This document shows, in pieces, positions 19,330 through 28,921 of a stretch of DNA of 39,486 bases (positions are counted from its first letter, which is position 1; each line of letters starts with the position of its first letter). Below the pieces are notes generated by a model. It did no database searches and had not been told where the DNA came from. It saw nothing but the letters and a program-made list of their open reading frames with translations. A program made the translations under genes and the position numbers. Location: NCBI GenBank assembly GCA_947450605.1, contig CANFWB010000012.1:1-39486 (forward strand), in the 5' to 3' direction. Origin of the DNA: Burkholderiaceae bacterium (GTDB lineage Bacteria > Pseudomonadota > Gammaproteobacteria > Burkholderiales > Burkholderiaceae).

Positions 19330-20712
19330 ATGATGACTAGAAAGCTACCCATCATTGCGATTGCTACTGCGCCTGGCAAAGCTGGCGTTGGCGTGATTCG
19401 TATTAGTGGCCCCAACCTCCTGCTGATGGCTAAGGCCTTGTTTCACAAGGCGCTGTTGCCGCGCCAAGCAAATCTGTTAACCCTGCGCGATGGCGATGGC
19501 GCAATAATTGACCAGCTCATTGCGATTTATTTTGCTGCCCCTGCCTCATTTACCGGTGAGGATGTTTTGGAGTTGCAATGCCATGGTGGACCACAACTCC
19601 TTGAGTTGGTGATGAAGCGATGTCTTGAGTTGGGAAATGATCAAGGCTTAGTTATCGCTGAGCCGGGCGAATTTTCTCTACGCGCATATCTCAATAACAA
19701 AATTGACTTGGCCCAAGCAGAGGCCATTGCGGATTTAATAGACGCACAAAGTGAAGCTGCAGTTCGCGGGGCGGCACGCTCATTGCAGGGCGCTTTCTCA
19801 AGCGACATTAATAGCTTGATTGAAGAAATTACGCAGCTTCGAATTTTGGTGGAGTCCACTCTAGATTTTCCTGAAGAAGAAATTGAGTTTCTGGAGAACG
19901 CCCAAGCCCGTGAACGTCTAACCAGGGTTATGAGTCAGTTGCATGCACTAAGGGAGGGCGCAAAACAAGGCAAGATTTTGCGAGATGGCATCCAGTTAGT
20001 TTTGGCTGGGGCCCCCAATGTGGGCAAAAGCTCTCTATTAAACCGCCTTGCTGGTGAAGAGGTGGCAATTGTGACCCCAATCGCTGGGACGACGCGAGAT
20101 CGGGTTAAAGAGAGCATCACTATCAACGGTGTACCCATGCACATCATCGATACGGCTGGACTGCGCGATACCAGTGATCTGGTTGAGGCGAAGGGTATTG
20201 AAAGATCTTGGGAGGCAATTCGTGCGGCTGACCTAGTGGTGTTTCTTCAAGACCCCAGTTCTCCAGATGGGGAAGAAATGGCAAGTGCATTGGAGCTTAG
20301 GGCTCAAATATTAAAGGCGCTGCCACCAAAATGCCCTGTTTTAGAGGTAAGCAATAAGTCCGACCTATTGGGCGGCTCAAGCGTCAATCACGGCAAGAAT
20401 CATGCTCTGCTCATTTCGGCCAAAACGGGTGATGGGATTGAGGCGCTAAAGCAGAAAATCCTAGAGTCAGTGGGCTGGGGTGGCTCTCAAGAGGGGGCTA
20501 TTGTGGCACGTCGACGGCATTTAGATTGCCTAGATAGGGCTGCAAGCCATTTGGAGAAATCGCAGGATTTCGCTGCAGATGGCAACATATCCCTAGAGTT
20601 ATTTGCAGAAGAACTGCGTTTAGCGCAAGATCAGTTAGGGCAAATTACTGGGAAACTGCTTCCTGATGACCTTTTAGGCAAAATTTTTAGCCAGTTTTGT
20701 ATTGGTAAATAG
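19330..20712 (+). CDS. mnmE: tRNA modification GTPase MnmE (TrmE)
   Basis: MnmE is the GTPase partner of MnmG in cmnm5U34 synthesis. The 460-aa protein has an N-terminal folate-binding domain (IAIATAPGKAGVGVIRISG; FTGEDVLELQCHGGP). An inserted G domain carries G1 GAPNVGKSS (227-235), G2 IAGTTRD (251-257), G3 DTAG (274-277) and G4 NKSD, between helical segments. The C-terminus is FCIGK, with the conserved Cys457. The ATG at 19330 is preceded by AAGGGG. All motifs are intact. mnmG sits about 14 kb away across the origin on the opposite strand. Confidence 0.98.
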   Translation: MMTRKLPIIAIATAPGKAGVGVIRISGPNLLLMAKALFHKALLPRQANLLTLRDGDGAIIDQLIAIYFAAPASFTGEDVLELQCHGGPQLLELVMKRCLELGNDQGLVIAEPGEFSLRAYLNNKIDLAQAEAIADLIDAQSEAAVRGAARSLQGAFSSDINSLIEEITQLRILVESTLDFPEEEIEFLENAQARERLTRVMSQLHALREGAKQGKILRDGIQLVLAGAPNVGKSSLLNRLAGEEVAIVTPIAGTTRDRVKESITINGVPMHIIDTAGLRDTSDLVEAKGIERSWEAIRAADLVVFLQDPSSPDGEEMASALELRAQILKALPPKCPVLEVSNKSDLLGGSSVNHGKNHALLISAKTGDGIEALKQKILESVGWGGSQEGAIVARRRHLDCLDRAASHLEKSQDFAADGNISLELFAEELRLAQDQLGQITGKLLPDDLLGKIFSQFCIGK

Positions 20713-20721
20713 AGGGTTTGC

Positions 20722-20743
20722 TCTTGGTTGGGTAACACCAAGA
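20722..20743. repeat. inverted repeat after mnmE
   Basis: The arms TCTTGGT (20722-20728) and ACCAAGA (20737-20743) match perfectly around 8 nt, ten bases after the mnmE stop. It could end the mnmE transcript or serve as an operator for pckG, whose candidate -10 (TAAAAT, 20760-20765) follows. No T-tract is present, so a terminator role is unproven. Confidence 0.35.
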
Positions 20744-20802
20744 AATATGTCAAAAATGTTAAAATCGTCCGATCAAAATTACTACTTTTTCACGGGAATC
20801 TC

Positions 20803-22650
20803 ATGACCACAACAACAAATGCACCTGATTATGTAAAAAATCAGAAATTAATTCAGTGGGTCGCAGAAGTAGCGGCTTTAACCAAGCCAGACAAGATCCA
20901 CTGGTGCGATGGTTCACAGTCTGAATACGACCAATTTTGTGAGCTTTTGGTTAATGCGGGCGTATTTAAACGCCTCAATCCCGCTAAGCGCCAAAATTCT
21001 TTTCTAGCATTGTCTGACCCAGACGACGTGGCACGTGTTGAAGACCGCACCTTTATCTGTTCTGCAAAAAAAGAAGATGCTGGCCCCACCAATAATTGGG
21101 TTGAGCCAGGCGAAATGCGCGCTACTCTCAAGCCATTGTTTGATGGTTGTATGCGCGGTAGAACGATGTATGTTGTGCCGTTCTCCATGGGCCCTATTGG
21201 CTCTCCAATCGCCCACATTGGTGTTGAGTTGTCCGACAGCCCTTATGTTGCTATTAATATGCGCTTAATGACCCGTATGGGCAAAGCAGTGATTGATCAA
21301 TTGGGTGCGTCTGGCGAATTCGTGCCTTGTATCCATACTGTTGGTAAGCCACTTGCAGCTGGCGAAAAAGATGTTGCCTGGCCAAATAATAAAAACAAAT
21401 ATATCGTTCACTATCCAGAGACTCGCGAAATTTGGTCTTTCGGATCTGGTTACGGAGGCAATGCTTTATTAGGTAAAAAATGTTTCGCATTGCGTATTGC
21501 ATCGAATATGGGTCGCGATCAAGGTTGGTTGGCTGAGCACATGTTGATCTTGGGTGTGACTTCACCTGAAGGCAAGAAATACCATATTGCTGCTGCCTTC
21601 CCATCTGCTTGCGGTAAAACCAACTTCTCAATGATGATTCCTCCAAAAGGATTTGAGGGTTGGAAAGTCACGACCGTGGGTGATGACATTGCTTGGATCA
21701 AGCCGCGCAAAGATGCTGTTACTGGCAAAACTCGCTTGTTTGCGATTAATCCCGAGTCTGGTTACTTTGGTGTCGCACCAGGCACCAATCGCCAAACGAA
21801 TCCGAACTGCCTGGATTCATTAAATCAAGATGTGATCTTTACTAACGTCGGCTTAACTGATGACGGTGACGTTTGGTGGGAGGGTTTAACTGAAACACCT
21901 CCAGCGCATTTAATTGATTGGCAGGGTAAAGATTGGACTCCCGCTGATGGAGCCGCTGGACGTAAGGCCGCACATCCAAATTCACGTTTCACGGTGGCCG
22001 CTACAAACAACCCTGCAGTAGATCCTAACTGGGATGATCCAGAGGGTGTAGCGATTGATGCATTCTTGTTTGGTGGTCGCCGCTCAAATACTGTGCCTTT
22101 GGTAAGCGAGGCGCGTGATTGGGTTGAGGGCGTTTACATGGCCGCTACGATGGGCTCTGAAACTACTGCTGCAATTACTGGCCAAGTTGGCGTTGTTCGC
22201 CGTGATCCATTTGCCATGATTGCATTTGCTGGCTACAACATGAGCGATTACTTCCAGCACTGGCTCAACATTGGTAGCAAGCTTGCTGCTGAAGGTGCAG
22301 TATTGCCAAAAATCTATTGCGTGAACTGGTTCCGCAAAGATGAGGGTGGTAAGTTTGTGTGGCCTGGTTTCGGTGAAAATATGCGCGTTCTTTCTTGGAT
22401 CTTAGGCCGCGCTGAAGGTACTGCAAAAGGTACAGAAACAGTATTTGGTATTTGCCCAGAACATGCCGATATGCATTGGGATGGCCTTGACTACTCGGTA
22501 GAAAAATTCGAGAAAGCCATTACTGTTGCGGTTGATGATTGGAGGGATGAGCTCAAACTACATTCCGAATTATTTGAGCATTTGGGCGAGCGTTTACCTA
22601 AAGAGCTGATCGAAGCCCGCAGCAAAATTGAGAAGCGCTTAAACGCCTAG
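20803..22650 (+). CDS. pckG: Phosphoenolpyruvate carboxykinase (GTP)
   Basis: This GTP-dependent PEPCK interconverts oxaloacetate plus GTP with phosphoenolpyruvate, the entry step of gluconeogenesis. The protein is 615 aa from the ATG at 20803, which is preceded by CGGGAA. A longer in-frame start at 20728 would add 25 residues unlike the family. The kinase loop FPSACGKTN carries Cys270 and Lys272. Other family segments are [42 protein letters not shown] and [23 protein letters not shown], with the GTP-binding NW..D and PGFGEN sequences. The length agrees with GTP-type enzymes, not the shorter ATP type. An organism living on organic acids would need it. Confidence 0.97.
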   Translation: MTTTTNAPDYVKNQKLIQWVAEVAALTKPDKIHWCDGSQSEYDQFCELLVNAGVFKRLNPAKRQNSFLALSDPDDVARVEDRTFICSAKKEDAGPTNNWVEPGEMRATLKPLFDGCMRGRTMYVVPFSMGPIGSPIAHIGVELSDSPYVAINMRLMTRMGKAVIDQLGASGEFVPCIHTVGKPLAAGEKDVAWPNNKNKYIVHYPETREIWSFGSGYGGNALLGKKCFALRIASNMGRDQGWLAEHMLILGVTSPEGKKYHIAAAFPSACGKTNFSMMIPPKGFEGWKVTTVGDDIAWIKPRKDAVTGKTRLFAINPESGYFGVAPGTNRQTNPNCLDSLNQDVIFTNVGLTDDGDVWWEGLTETPPAHLIDWQGKDWTPADGAAGRKAAHPNSRFTVAATNNPAVDPNWDDPEGVAIDAFLFGGRRSNTVPLVSEARDWVEGVYMAATMGSETTAAITGQVGVVRRDPFAMIAFAGYNMSDYFQHWLNIGSKLAAEGAVLPKIYCVNWFRKDEGGKFVWPGFGENMRVLSWILGRAEGTAKGTETVFGICPEHADMHWDGLDYSVEKFEKAITVAVDDWRDELKLHSELFEHLGERLPKELIEARSKIEKRLNA

Positions 22651-22696
22651 GCACCCCTAGAAACTTAAGAAGTCTTTTTCAAAAAATCTTCATTAA

Positions 22697-23932
22697 ATGA
22701 TCTCACCCCAACACCATGACATCGTGGTGATTGGGGCTGGCATTGCAGGTGCAACCATTGCAAATGAGTTGCTAGCACGCGGTCAAACGGTTTGTATTAT
22801 TGACGCTGCGCCCCACCCTGCCTCCGCTTGTTCTAGCCATGCATATGCTATTGCGCATCCGCATGTCGGTCGTGGTGCGCCACGCCTATTGCGATTAACG
22901 CGCATTGCTTTTTTAATGGCCGAAGCGCGTTGGGGCAAGACCTGGAATCAGCATGGCATCTTTCAGCCGACAAAAAAAGATAAAGTGTTTAAGGTAGAAG
23001 AAGTAACTGAGTACTTAAAGACTTTGGAGCTGGGCGTGGATATGGCGCAAGCACTAAATGCCAATGAAGCCAAACAGGTATGCGGCATTCAACAAAGTGG
23101 TATTTGGCTTCCACGTGGCGCATCACTAAACTTGTCTGCAGCAACAAATGATGCATTGAAGCCCCACCCACAGCTGACCTGTTGCTGGAATACTTCCGTG
23201 AGTCGACTAGAACAGATAGGCGCAGGTTGGCAACTATTGAATCATCAAGACGAGCCCATCATGATTGCCGGCAAAGTGATTATTGCCGCAGCATTAGAGA
23301 GTAAAAATTTAGCGGCAAGTATGGGTGTCCGCCTACCCCTAAGGCCCGTGCGCGGGCAGCTGAGTATTTTTTCCGTTCTCGCGCACGATGCTTGGGCAGA
23401 AAAATTGCCGAGGACCGCTATATCTGGCGACGGCTATTGTTTGCCGGCGAGGAGATTGTCTGGCGGCGCTTATGAATGGATTGTTGGCTCAAGCTTTGAT
23501 GAGGGCGAAACCGATCTTCAGGATTGGGCTTCGAGTGATGGCTTTAATCGCGAGCAAGCAAAGGGCTTATTAAATTATGTAGAGGGTGACACAAGCCACC
23601 TTCACAAGGCTGGAAGTTTTGTAGGTGTACGTTGTGTTGCCGGCGATCGATTGCCGATCATCGGCGCACTCACTCAACGCCCAGGGATATTTTTGGCAAC
23701 AGCCCTGGGGTCGAGAGGGGTGCTTTGGTCGGCCTTAGCAGCCAAACTCATTACCGCTCAAGTGCTAGAGGATGATTTCGCTTTACTAGCGCGCTTAGGT
23801 TTTGCAGCAGACTTAGTCGCTGCACTTGCCCCTGCGCGTTTTTTTGCTGGAACCTTAGCAGCAGCTCCCGCCTTAGGTGCCTTAGCCTCAAATTCAAAAC
23901 CAATCTTACCGTCAGCACCGAGGGCCAGGTAA
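22697..23932 (+). CDS. mnmC: FAD-dependent oxidoreductase like the MnmC C-terminal domain
   Basis: This is a 411-aa DAO-family flavoprotein that resembles the FAD domain of MnmC, which removes the carboxymethyl group from cmnm5U34 to give nm5U34. It opens with the dinucleotide motif VVIGAGIAGATIANELLARG (about 10-29). It has RPVRGQLS, FVGVRCVAGDRLPIIG, ATALGSRGVLWSALAAKLI and the terminal PARF (379-382, bases 23831-23842), which match the order in MnmC. The methyltransferase domain that precedes this part in E. coli MnmC is absent. The last 58 codons overlap topB on the other strand by 175 bp. The gene symbol rests on motif recall; a generic D-amino-acid-oxidase-like enzyme is the alternative. 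mnmE lies two genes upstream. Confidence 0.75.
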   Translation: MISPQHHDIVVIGAGIAGATIANELLARGQTVCIIDAAPHPASACSSHAYAIAHPHVGRGAPRLLRLTRIAFLMAEARWGKTWNQHGIFQPTKKDKVFKVEEVTEYLKTLELGVDMAQALNANEAKQVCGIQQSGIWLPRGASLNLSAATNDALKPHPQLTCCWNTSVSRLEQIGAGWQLLNHQDEPIMIAGKVIIAAALESKNLAASMGVRLPLRPVRGQLSIFSVLAHDAWAEKLPRTAISGDGYCLPARRLSGGAYEWIVGSSFDEGETDLQDWASSDGFNREQAKGLLNYVEGDTSHLHKAGSFVGVRCVAGDRLPIIGALTQRPGIFLATALGSRGVLWSALAAKLITAQVLEDDFALLARLGFAADLVAALAPARFFAGTLAAAPALGALASNSKPILPSAPRAR

Positions 23933-26436
23933 GCCTTAAATCCTCGACCGGTACGGTTAGATTTGAAGTTGGTTAACAAATCGGTTTTGCCTTCTGTGAG
24001 TAGCTTTTGTACTTGCTCCGCAGAAATTTCTTGTTGCAAAACAACCTTGCCGGTTTTGAAGTCACAAGTTTTTTCAGGACCAGTATTTTTTTCGCACAAG
24101 TAGCGCATGCCATCTTCATATACGGCGCCAGAGCACTTAGGGCAGACGCCTAAAGCTTGGCGTCCGGTAAAGTCAATTGCCTCTGACTCATCCTCTTGAG
24201 AGTTACCAAAGTCAAACTCTAATTTGAAGCCCGCATTTGGATAGTCAGCATCATCTTCAGGGATTTCGCTGAGCTTAATAATCGCTGCAAAGGGTCTTCC
24301 CATTTTGCTGCGGAATCCTTGTAGTGGCCCAATCGTTTTTTCGCGAAGCAGTTCCTCTACTTCGGGGTATTCAAATGCGCGCCCACCAGGAGTTTTGCTA
24401 ATCGTAAAACCGCACTTCTCGCATGCAAAGCGACGGTAGTTCTCTTTAACGGCGCCCTTGCAGTGTGGGCACGGAGTAGACATGGTGGCGTAGTCGCCTG
24501 GAATGGTATCGCTGTCATACTCTTTTGCACGTTTCACGATGCGTTGCGTCATCTGTGCAATTTCTTGCATAAAGGTATCGCGGTTCATTTCACCGCGCTC
24601 AATTAGCGAGAGCTTGTTTTCCCAATTACCTGTGAGATCAGGTCTGGTGAGCTCTTCAACATCTAGTCCGCGCAAGAGTGTCATTAGCTGGAATGCTTTA
24701 GCTGTGGGAATGAGTTCACGCGCTTCGCGAACCATATACCGTTCTGCCAGCAGACCTTCAATAATGGCTGCACGAGTTGCAGGTGTCCCCAGGCCTTTTT
24801 CAGCCATGGCTTCTCGCATGTCATCGTCATCAACTCTTTTGCCAGCGCTCTCCATGGCCGATAACAATGTTGCCTCTGTATAGCGAGCTGGCGGCTTGGT
24901 TTTTAGTGGAACAGTGTCAATGGATTCAGTTTGTACGGTTTCACCTTCTTGCACCGCCACCAATTCGTCGTCCGCTTGATTGGATCGACCGTATACCGTT
25001 AACCAACCTGGGGTGACTAGCACACGACCTTCAGTTTTAAAGTGATGCCCCGATGCTTCGGTGATGCGAGTGGTAACGCGGAACTCGGCCGCAGGATAAA
25101 ACACGGCCAAGAAGCGGCGCACAACCAAGTCATATAGTTTTTGCTCTGGCTCACTAAGGGTCTTAGGAGACTCTAAGGTAGGGATGATCGCAAAGTGATC
25201 GGATATTTTTGAGTTGTCAAAAATACGTTTGTTTGGCTTGATCCAGCCATAGCCCGCCTTAGCTATTGAATCCTTGGGATCGCCTTGCAAAATTTGCTTA
25301 GCGAACTGTCGATACTCTTGTGAGTGCTCAGCCAGATTTTCCATGGTCTGCTTAACAGTATCCAAATAATCTTCAGGCAAAGCCTTGGCATCGGTACGTG
25401 GATAAGTAAGTACTTTATGGCGCTCATATAAGGCCTGCGCCAATCCCAAAGTATTTTTAGCGGAGAAGCCAAAACGTGCGTTTGCCTCGCGCTGTAAGCT
25501 GGTTAAATCAAACAGCTGAGGTGCTAGTTGAGTGGCTGGCTTCGCCTCTTCTTTTACGCTCGCTTTTTTATCACGACACGCAGCAACAATGCTTTGTGCT
25601 GCAGCCTCGCTCCACAGTCGATTCTCGCGAGCATCTGGGGCTGCGACATCTTTCTTGAACTTAGGGTCAAACCAACGACCTTCATAAACTCCGGCTGCAG
25701 CAATAAATTCGGCCTTTACTTCCCAATAGTCTTTGGAAATAAATTTACGGATTAGTTCTTCGCGCTCAACCACAATCGAAAGAGTTGGGGTTTGTACTCG
25801 ACCTACAGTCGTCAGGAAGAAGCCGCCGCTTTTACTATTGAATGCTGTCATGGCACGAGTGCCATTGATGCCTACTAGCCAATCCGCTTCGGATCGGCAG
25901 CGCGCTGCATCAGCTAGGGGTTGCATGTCGCTATCACTGCGAAGAGAAGCAAAGCCATCACGAATGGCTGCAGGCGTCATCGATTGCAGCCAGAGGCGCT
26001 TAATGGCCTGTGGCGCTTTCGCATGTTGCGCAATCAAGCGGAAGATCAACTCACCTTCACGACCCGCGTCACATGCGTTAATGAGCTCATGAATATCTTT
26101 GCGCTTGATGAGTTTTTGCAATACCTTAAGTCGCGACTCAGTTTTGGCGATTGGGCGTAAATCAAAATATGGGGGCACAACCGGTAGGTTGGCAAAGGAC
26201 CATTTACCGCGTTTGACATCAAACTCCTCGGGGGCGGCAATCTCTAATAGGTGGCCAACCGCAGAAGAAATAACAAAGTCATCACTTTCGAAATAGTCTT
26301 CGTATTTAGTAAAGCCTCCTAGCGCCTTAGCAATGTCATTGGCAACGGAAGGTTTCTCCGCAATGATCAGTGCCTTGGGGTGATCCCCGGCCGAAGTCTT
26401 TGGTGTGCTTTTTTTGGTAGATGCTTTAGTTGCCAC
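23758..26436 (-). CDS. topB: DNA topoisomerase III (type IA)
   Basis: This type IA topoisomerase (892 aa) passes single strands and decatenates DNA. The N-terminal TOPRIM domain has ALIIAEKPSVANDIAKALG (22-40) and ACDAGREGELIFR (121-133). The catalytic Tyr is in LTYPRTDA (Tyr345). The C-terminal half has Cys-type zinc ribbons (CPHCKGAV...CEKC and CPKCSGAV...CEK) and a topo C-repeat region. A low-complexity tail follows, rich in Ala, Lys and Ser (AKPKRASKAKSSSST). It is longer than E. coli TopB because of these extensions, as is common in Burkholderiales. The start is GTG at 26434-26436. The 3' 175 bp overlap the convergent mnmC-like gene. Confidence 0.94.
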   Translation of the reverse strand: MATKASTKKSTPKTSAGDHPKALIIAEKPSVANDIAKALGGFTKYEDYFESDDFVISSAVGHLLEIAAPEEFDVKRGKWSFANLPVVPPYFDLRPIAKTESRLKVLQKLIKRKDIHELINACDAGREGELIFRLIAQHAKAPQAIKRLWLQSMTPAAIRDGFASLRSDSDMQPLADAARCRSEADWLVGINGTRAMTAFNSKSGGFFLTTVGRVQTPTLSIVVEREELIRKFISKDYWEVKAEFIAAAGVYEGRWFDPKFKKDVAAPDARENRLWSEAAAQSIVAACRDKKASVKEEAKPATQLAPQLFDLTSLQREANARFGFSAKNTLGLAQALYERHKVLTYPRTDAKALPEDYLDTVKQTMENLAEHSQEYRQFAKQILQGDPKDSIAKAGYGWIKPNKRIFDNSKISDHFAIIPTLESPKTLSEPEQKLYDLVVRRFLAVFYPAAEFRVTTRITEASGHHFKTEGRVLVTPGWLTVYGRSNQADDELVAVQEGETVQTESIDTVPLKTKPPARYTEATLLSAMESAGKRVDDDDMREAMAEKGLGTPATRAAIIEGLLAERYMVREARELIPTAKAFQLMTLLRGLDVEELTRPDLTGNWENKLSLIERGEMNRDTFMQEIAQMTQRIVKRAKEYDSDTIPGDYATMSTPCPHCKGAVKENYRRFACEKCGFTISKTPGGRAFEYPEVEELLREKTIGPLQGFRSKMGRPFAAIIKLSEIPEDDADYPNAGFKLEFDFGNSQEDESEAIDFTGRQALGVCPKCSGAVYEDGMRYLCEKNTGPEKTCDFKTGKVVLQQEISAEQVQKLLTEGKTDLLTNFKSNRTGRGFKAYLALGADGKIGFEFEAKAPKAGAAAKVPAKKRAGASAATKSAAKPKRASKAKSSSST

Positions 26437-26564
26437 GCGTTTTGCCTAAATTTGAGCTTGAAGTGATTTTTAACGGGGAAAATAGGGGGTCAATTTAAAC
26501 CAAATCCCAGTCCGACCCTCCTCGCATCCCTTTTTTATTATTAACCGATAAATTGCCAAAAGTC

Positions 26565-26585
26565 CAAAACCCCAATTTTCTTGGG
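26565..26585 (-). terminator. weak hairpin downstream of dprA
   Basis: On the minus strand CCCAA-GAAAA-TTGGG is followed by GTTTT, about 45 nt after the dprA stop. The stem has only five pairs, extended by imperfect A-T pairs, so terminator activity is uncertain. The rest of the 195-bp gap 26437-26631 has a C/T-rich tract and a 31-codon minus-strand frame (26495-26590) that I do not recognise. Confidence 0.35.
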
Positions 26586-26631
26586 TTCATTTGAAGTCTA
26601 TTGAGTAAGTGCTGAGCATCAAAATCGGTGT

Positions 26632-27330
26632 TTAAGAGGCCTTAAAGTGGGTTTTTGGCCACTTTGGCAGCTCCTCAAGAATATCCTGGGGAGATTGAAT
26701 TAGTTTGGCTCCTTGCTGAAGCAGCTGGTGGCAACCTCTGGAGAGGGGGTGGTGTATCGATCCAGGAATTGCAAATATTTCACGTCCAAGCTCACAACCT
26801 AGCCTTGCCGTAATGAGCGAGCCAGATCGTTCTGCGGCTTCAATCACCAGGATTCCTAGCGAAAGGGCTGCAATGATGCGGTTGCGACGCGGAAAATGGC
26901 AGGCTTTTGGGCCTAGTCCGGGTGCTAGCTCAGAGATCAACAACCCGCATCTGACAATAGCCTTGGCCAATCCAAGGTGCTCTCGTGGGTAGACGATATC
27001 CAGCCCGGTCCCACACACTGCCAAGGTTGGATGGGTTTGCTTGGGTCCAAGAGCCCCCCAGTGAGCCGCTCCGTCGATGCCCCTGGCCAGACCGGAAATC
27101 ACTAAATATCCTGCCTCAGATAGCGCCTGCGCAAAATAGCGCGCATTGTTGATCCCCTCTGGGCTGGCAGCTCTAGAACCAACAATGGCGAGCATGGGTA
27201 AGTTGAGTAGCTCGATATCACCATATATATAGAGTGAACTGGGTGGGTCGCATAAATCCAGTAGACGGACTGGGTAGCGGGGATCATTTCGCTGAATTTG
27301 GGCAATGTTTGAGATTTTTGGAGGGGGCAT
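26632..27330 (-). CDS. dprA: DNA-processing protein DprA, minimal core form
   Basis: DprA binds incoming single-stranded DNA and loads RecA during natural transformation. At 232 aa this copy is far shorter than the usual 350-390 aa. It contains the complete Rossmann-like core: DPRYPVRLLDLCDPPSSLYIYGD, LAIVGSRAASPEG, ISGLARGIDGAAHWGAL, VCGTGLDIVYPREH, FPRRNRIIAALSLGILVIEAAERSGSLITA and IPGSIHHPLSRGCHQLLQQGA. The N-terminal SAM-like domain and the C-terminal winged helix (DML1 region) are both missing. The frame is closed upstream by TAG at 27352-27354 and def begins within 60-70 bp, so no upstream piece is hidden. It may be a working core or a reduced gene. It diverges from def. Confidence 0.92.
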   Translation of the reverse strand: MPPPKISNIAQIQRNDPRYPVRLLDLCDPPSSLYIYGDIELLNLPMLAIVGSRAASPEGINNARYFAQALSEAGYLVISGLARGIDGAAHWGALGPKQTHPTLAVCGTGLDIVYPREHLGLAKAIVRCGLLISELAPGLGPKACHFPRRNRIIAALSLGILVIEAAERSGSLITARLGCELGREIFAIPGSIHHPLSRGCHQLLQQGAKLIQSPQDILEELPKWPKTHFKAS

Positions 27331-27401
27331 AAAGCAATTTTCACCATAGGGCTAGCCAGAACTATCGGGACAGCCTGATTACTCTGTTGGATAATTCCTA
27401 T

Positions 27402-27917
27402 ATGGCTTTATTAACCGTCCTTTGTTATCCAGATCCACGCCTACATAAGGTTGCTAAACCTGTAGCGCAGGTGGACGCACGCATCAAAAAAATTGTGGCC
27501 GATATGGCAGACACCATGTACGAGGCTCCTGGGGTTGGCTTGGCTGCAACCCAGGTAGATATTCATGAGCGGATTGTGGTGATTGACGTATCGGATAACC
27601 AGAATGAGTTGATGGTGTTTATCAATCCAGAGTTGGTTTGGTCAAGCCCAGAAAAAAAGTCCTGGCGCGAGGGATGTCTCTCTGTACCCGAGTATTACGA
27701 TGAGGTTGATCGCCCCGCTGTTGTTCGGGTGAAGGCGCTCGATGTCAATGGCAAAGAATTCGAGGTAGAGGCAGATGGCTTGTTATCGGTTTGCTTGCAA
27801 CATGAGATGGACCATTTACAAGGCAAGGTGTTTGTTGAATATCTTTCTATGTTGAAGCGCAATCGTATCTCTCTCAAGATGAAGAAACGCGCCAAAGAAT
27901 TAGTTGGCGAGCGCTAA
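27402..27917 (+). CDS. def: Peptide deformylase
   Basis: This metalloenzyme removes the formyl group from the N-terminal Met of new proteins. From the ATG at 27402 it has 171 aa; a TTG at 27387 would add five residues and I consider it less likely. All three signatures are present: GVGLAATQ (44-51), EGCLSVP (with the metal ligand Cys92) and QHEMDHLQG (ligands His134 and His138, catalytic Glu135). It is followed within 7 nt by fmt, the enzyme that adds the formyl group, so the pair forms one unit, as in most proteobacteria. Confidence 0.97.
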   Translation: MALLTVLCYPDPRLHKVAKPVAQVDARIKKIVADMADTMYEAPGVGLAATQVDIHERIVVIDVSDNQNELMVFINPELVWSSPEKKSWREGCLSVPEYYDEVDRPAVVRVKALDVNGKEFEVEADGLLSVCLQHEMDHLQGKVFVEYLSMLKRNRISLKMKKRAKELVGER

Positions 27918-27924
27918 GCGCCCA

Positions 27925-28920
27925 ATGAAAATTGTTTTTGCAGGCACCCCGGAGTTTGCCGCACAAGCAATGCGCGCAATAGATCAGGCCGGCCATGAAA
28001 TTATTTTAGCGTTAACGCAGCCAGATCGTCGTGCGGGTCGGGGGATGCATCTTCAAGCGAGCCCTGTAAAAGTATTTGCACAGGAGAAAAGTATTTCAGT
28101 GCTGCAGCCGGAAACTTTGAAGCAAGGCCATACAGACTTACAAAAAAGAACTGCAGCCCAAGAGGCCTATCAATATTTATCCGGCATTGATTTTGATGCA
28201 ATGGTGGTGGTTGCCTATGGCTTAATTCTTCCCCAGGATATCCTAGATCTGGCCTCTCAAAATGGGCGACAGGGTTGCTTTAATATTCACGCTTCCCTAC
28301 TACCGAGGTGGCGTGGTGCTGCGCCTATTCAACGCGCCATCGAAAGTGGCGATGACATCACGGGGGTTAGCATCATGCAGATGGATGCCGGCCTAGATAC
28401 TGGTGATACCGTTTTGGTGGGTGATCTCAAAATTTCTCCACAAGAAACCAGCGCATCACTACATGACCGTCTGGCAGCATTGGGTGCCGAGTTAATGGTG
28501 AAGACGCTCAACACCTTGGAGCAGGGCGTGGCGCTAACCAGAACCCCGCAGCCTAGGGAAGGCATCACTTATGCGGAAAAAATTCTCAAGAATGAGGCGG
28601 AGATTGATTGGCAGTTAAGCGCCACTGAAATCGATCGACGCATTCGCGCATTCAATCCATTCCCTGGATCTACTAGCAGCCTGAATGGCGACTTATTCAA
28701 GTTTTGGAATTCTTGCTTAATAAGCAAGGAGCAGATAGAGCAGCCCTCAAGTCCTGGACAAGTTTTAGGATTTAGTGAAGATGGCGCTTATATTCAGTGC
28801 GGTGACGGCATCATTGAAATCTTAGAGATGCAAAAGCCCGGTGGAAAAAAAACCAGCGCAAGCGCTTGCCTGCAGACCTATCGCACGCAAGAAAAAATAA
28901 TGCAGTTTAAGAAAGATTAA
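27925..28920 (+). CDS. fmt: Methionyl-tRNA formyltransferase
   Basis: Fmt transfers formyl from 10-formyl-tetrahydrofolate to Met-tRNA(fMet) for translation initiation. From the ATG at 27925 it is 331 aa. The frame extends to 27904 inside def, but MKIVFAGTPEFAAQAM is the normal family start. The catalytic region FNIHASLLPRWRGAAPIQRAI holds Asn120 and His122, and QMDAGLDTGDT holds Asp154, corresponding to the Asn-His-Asp triad. A C-terminal tRNA-binding OB-like domain follows. The stop is one nt before the TTG start of rsmB. Confidence 0.97.
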   Translation: MKIVFAGTPEFAAQAMRAIDQAGHEIILALTQPDRRAGRGMHLQASPVKVFAQEKSISVLQPETLKQGHTDLQKRTAAQEAYQYLSGIDFDAMVVVAYGLILPQDILDLASQNGRQGCFNIHASLLPRWRGAAPIQRAIESGDDITGVSIMQMDAGLDTGDTVLVGDLKISPQETSASLHDRLAALGAELMVKTLNTLEQGVALTRTPQPREGITYAEKILKNEAEIDWQLSATEIDRRIRAFNPFPGSTSSLNGDLFKFWNSCLISKEQIEQPSSPGQVLGFSEDGAYIQCGDGIIEILEMQKPGGKKTSASACLQTYRTQEKIMQFKKD

Positions 28921-28921
28921 T

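Noticed and set aside
20728-20802. 25-residue N-terminal extension of PEP carboxykinase
   Set aside because: The extension is unlike the family, starts without a ribosome site and covers the likely promoter region; the ATG at 20803 has one.
26495-26590. 31-aa minus-strand frame between dprA and topB (ends GGSDWDLV)
   Set aside because: No ribosome site or recognisable family; it overlaps the candidate dprA terminator hairpin. Chance cannot be excluded.
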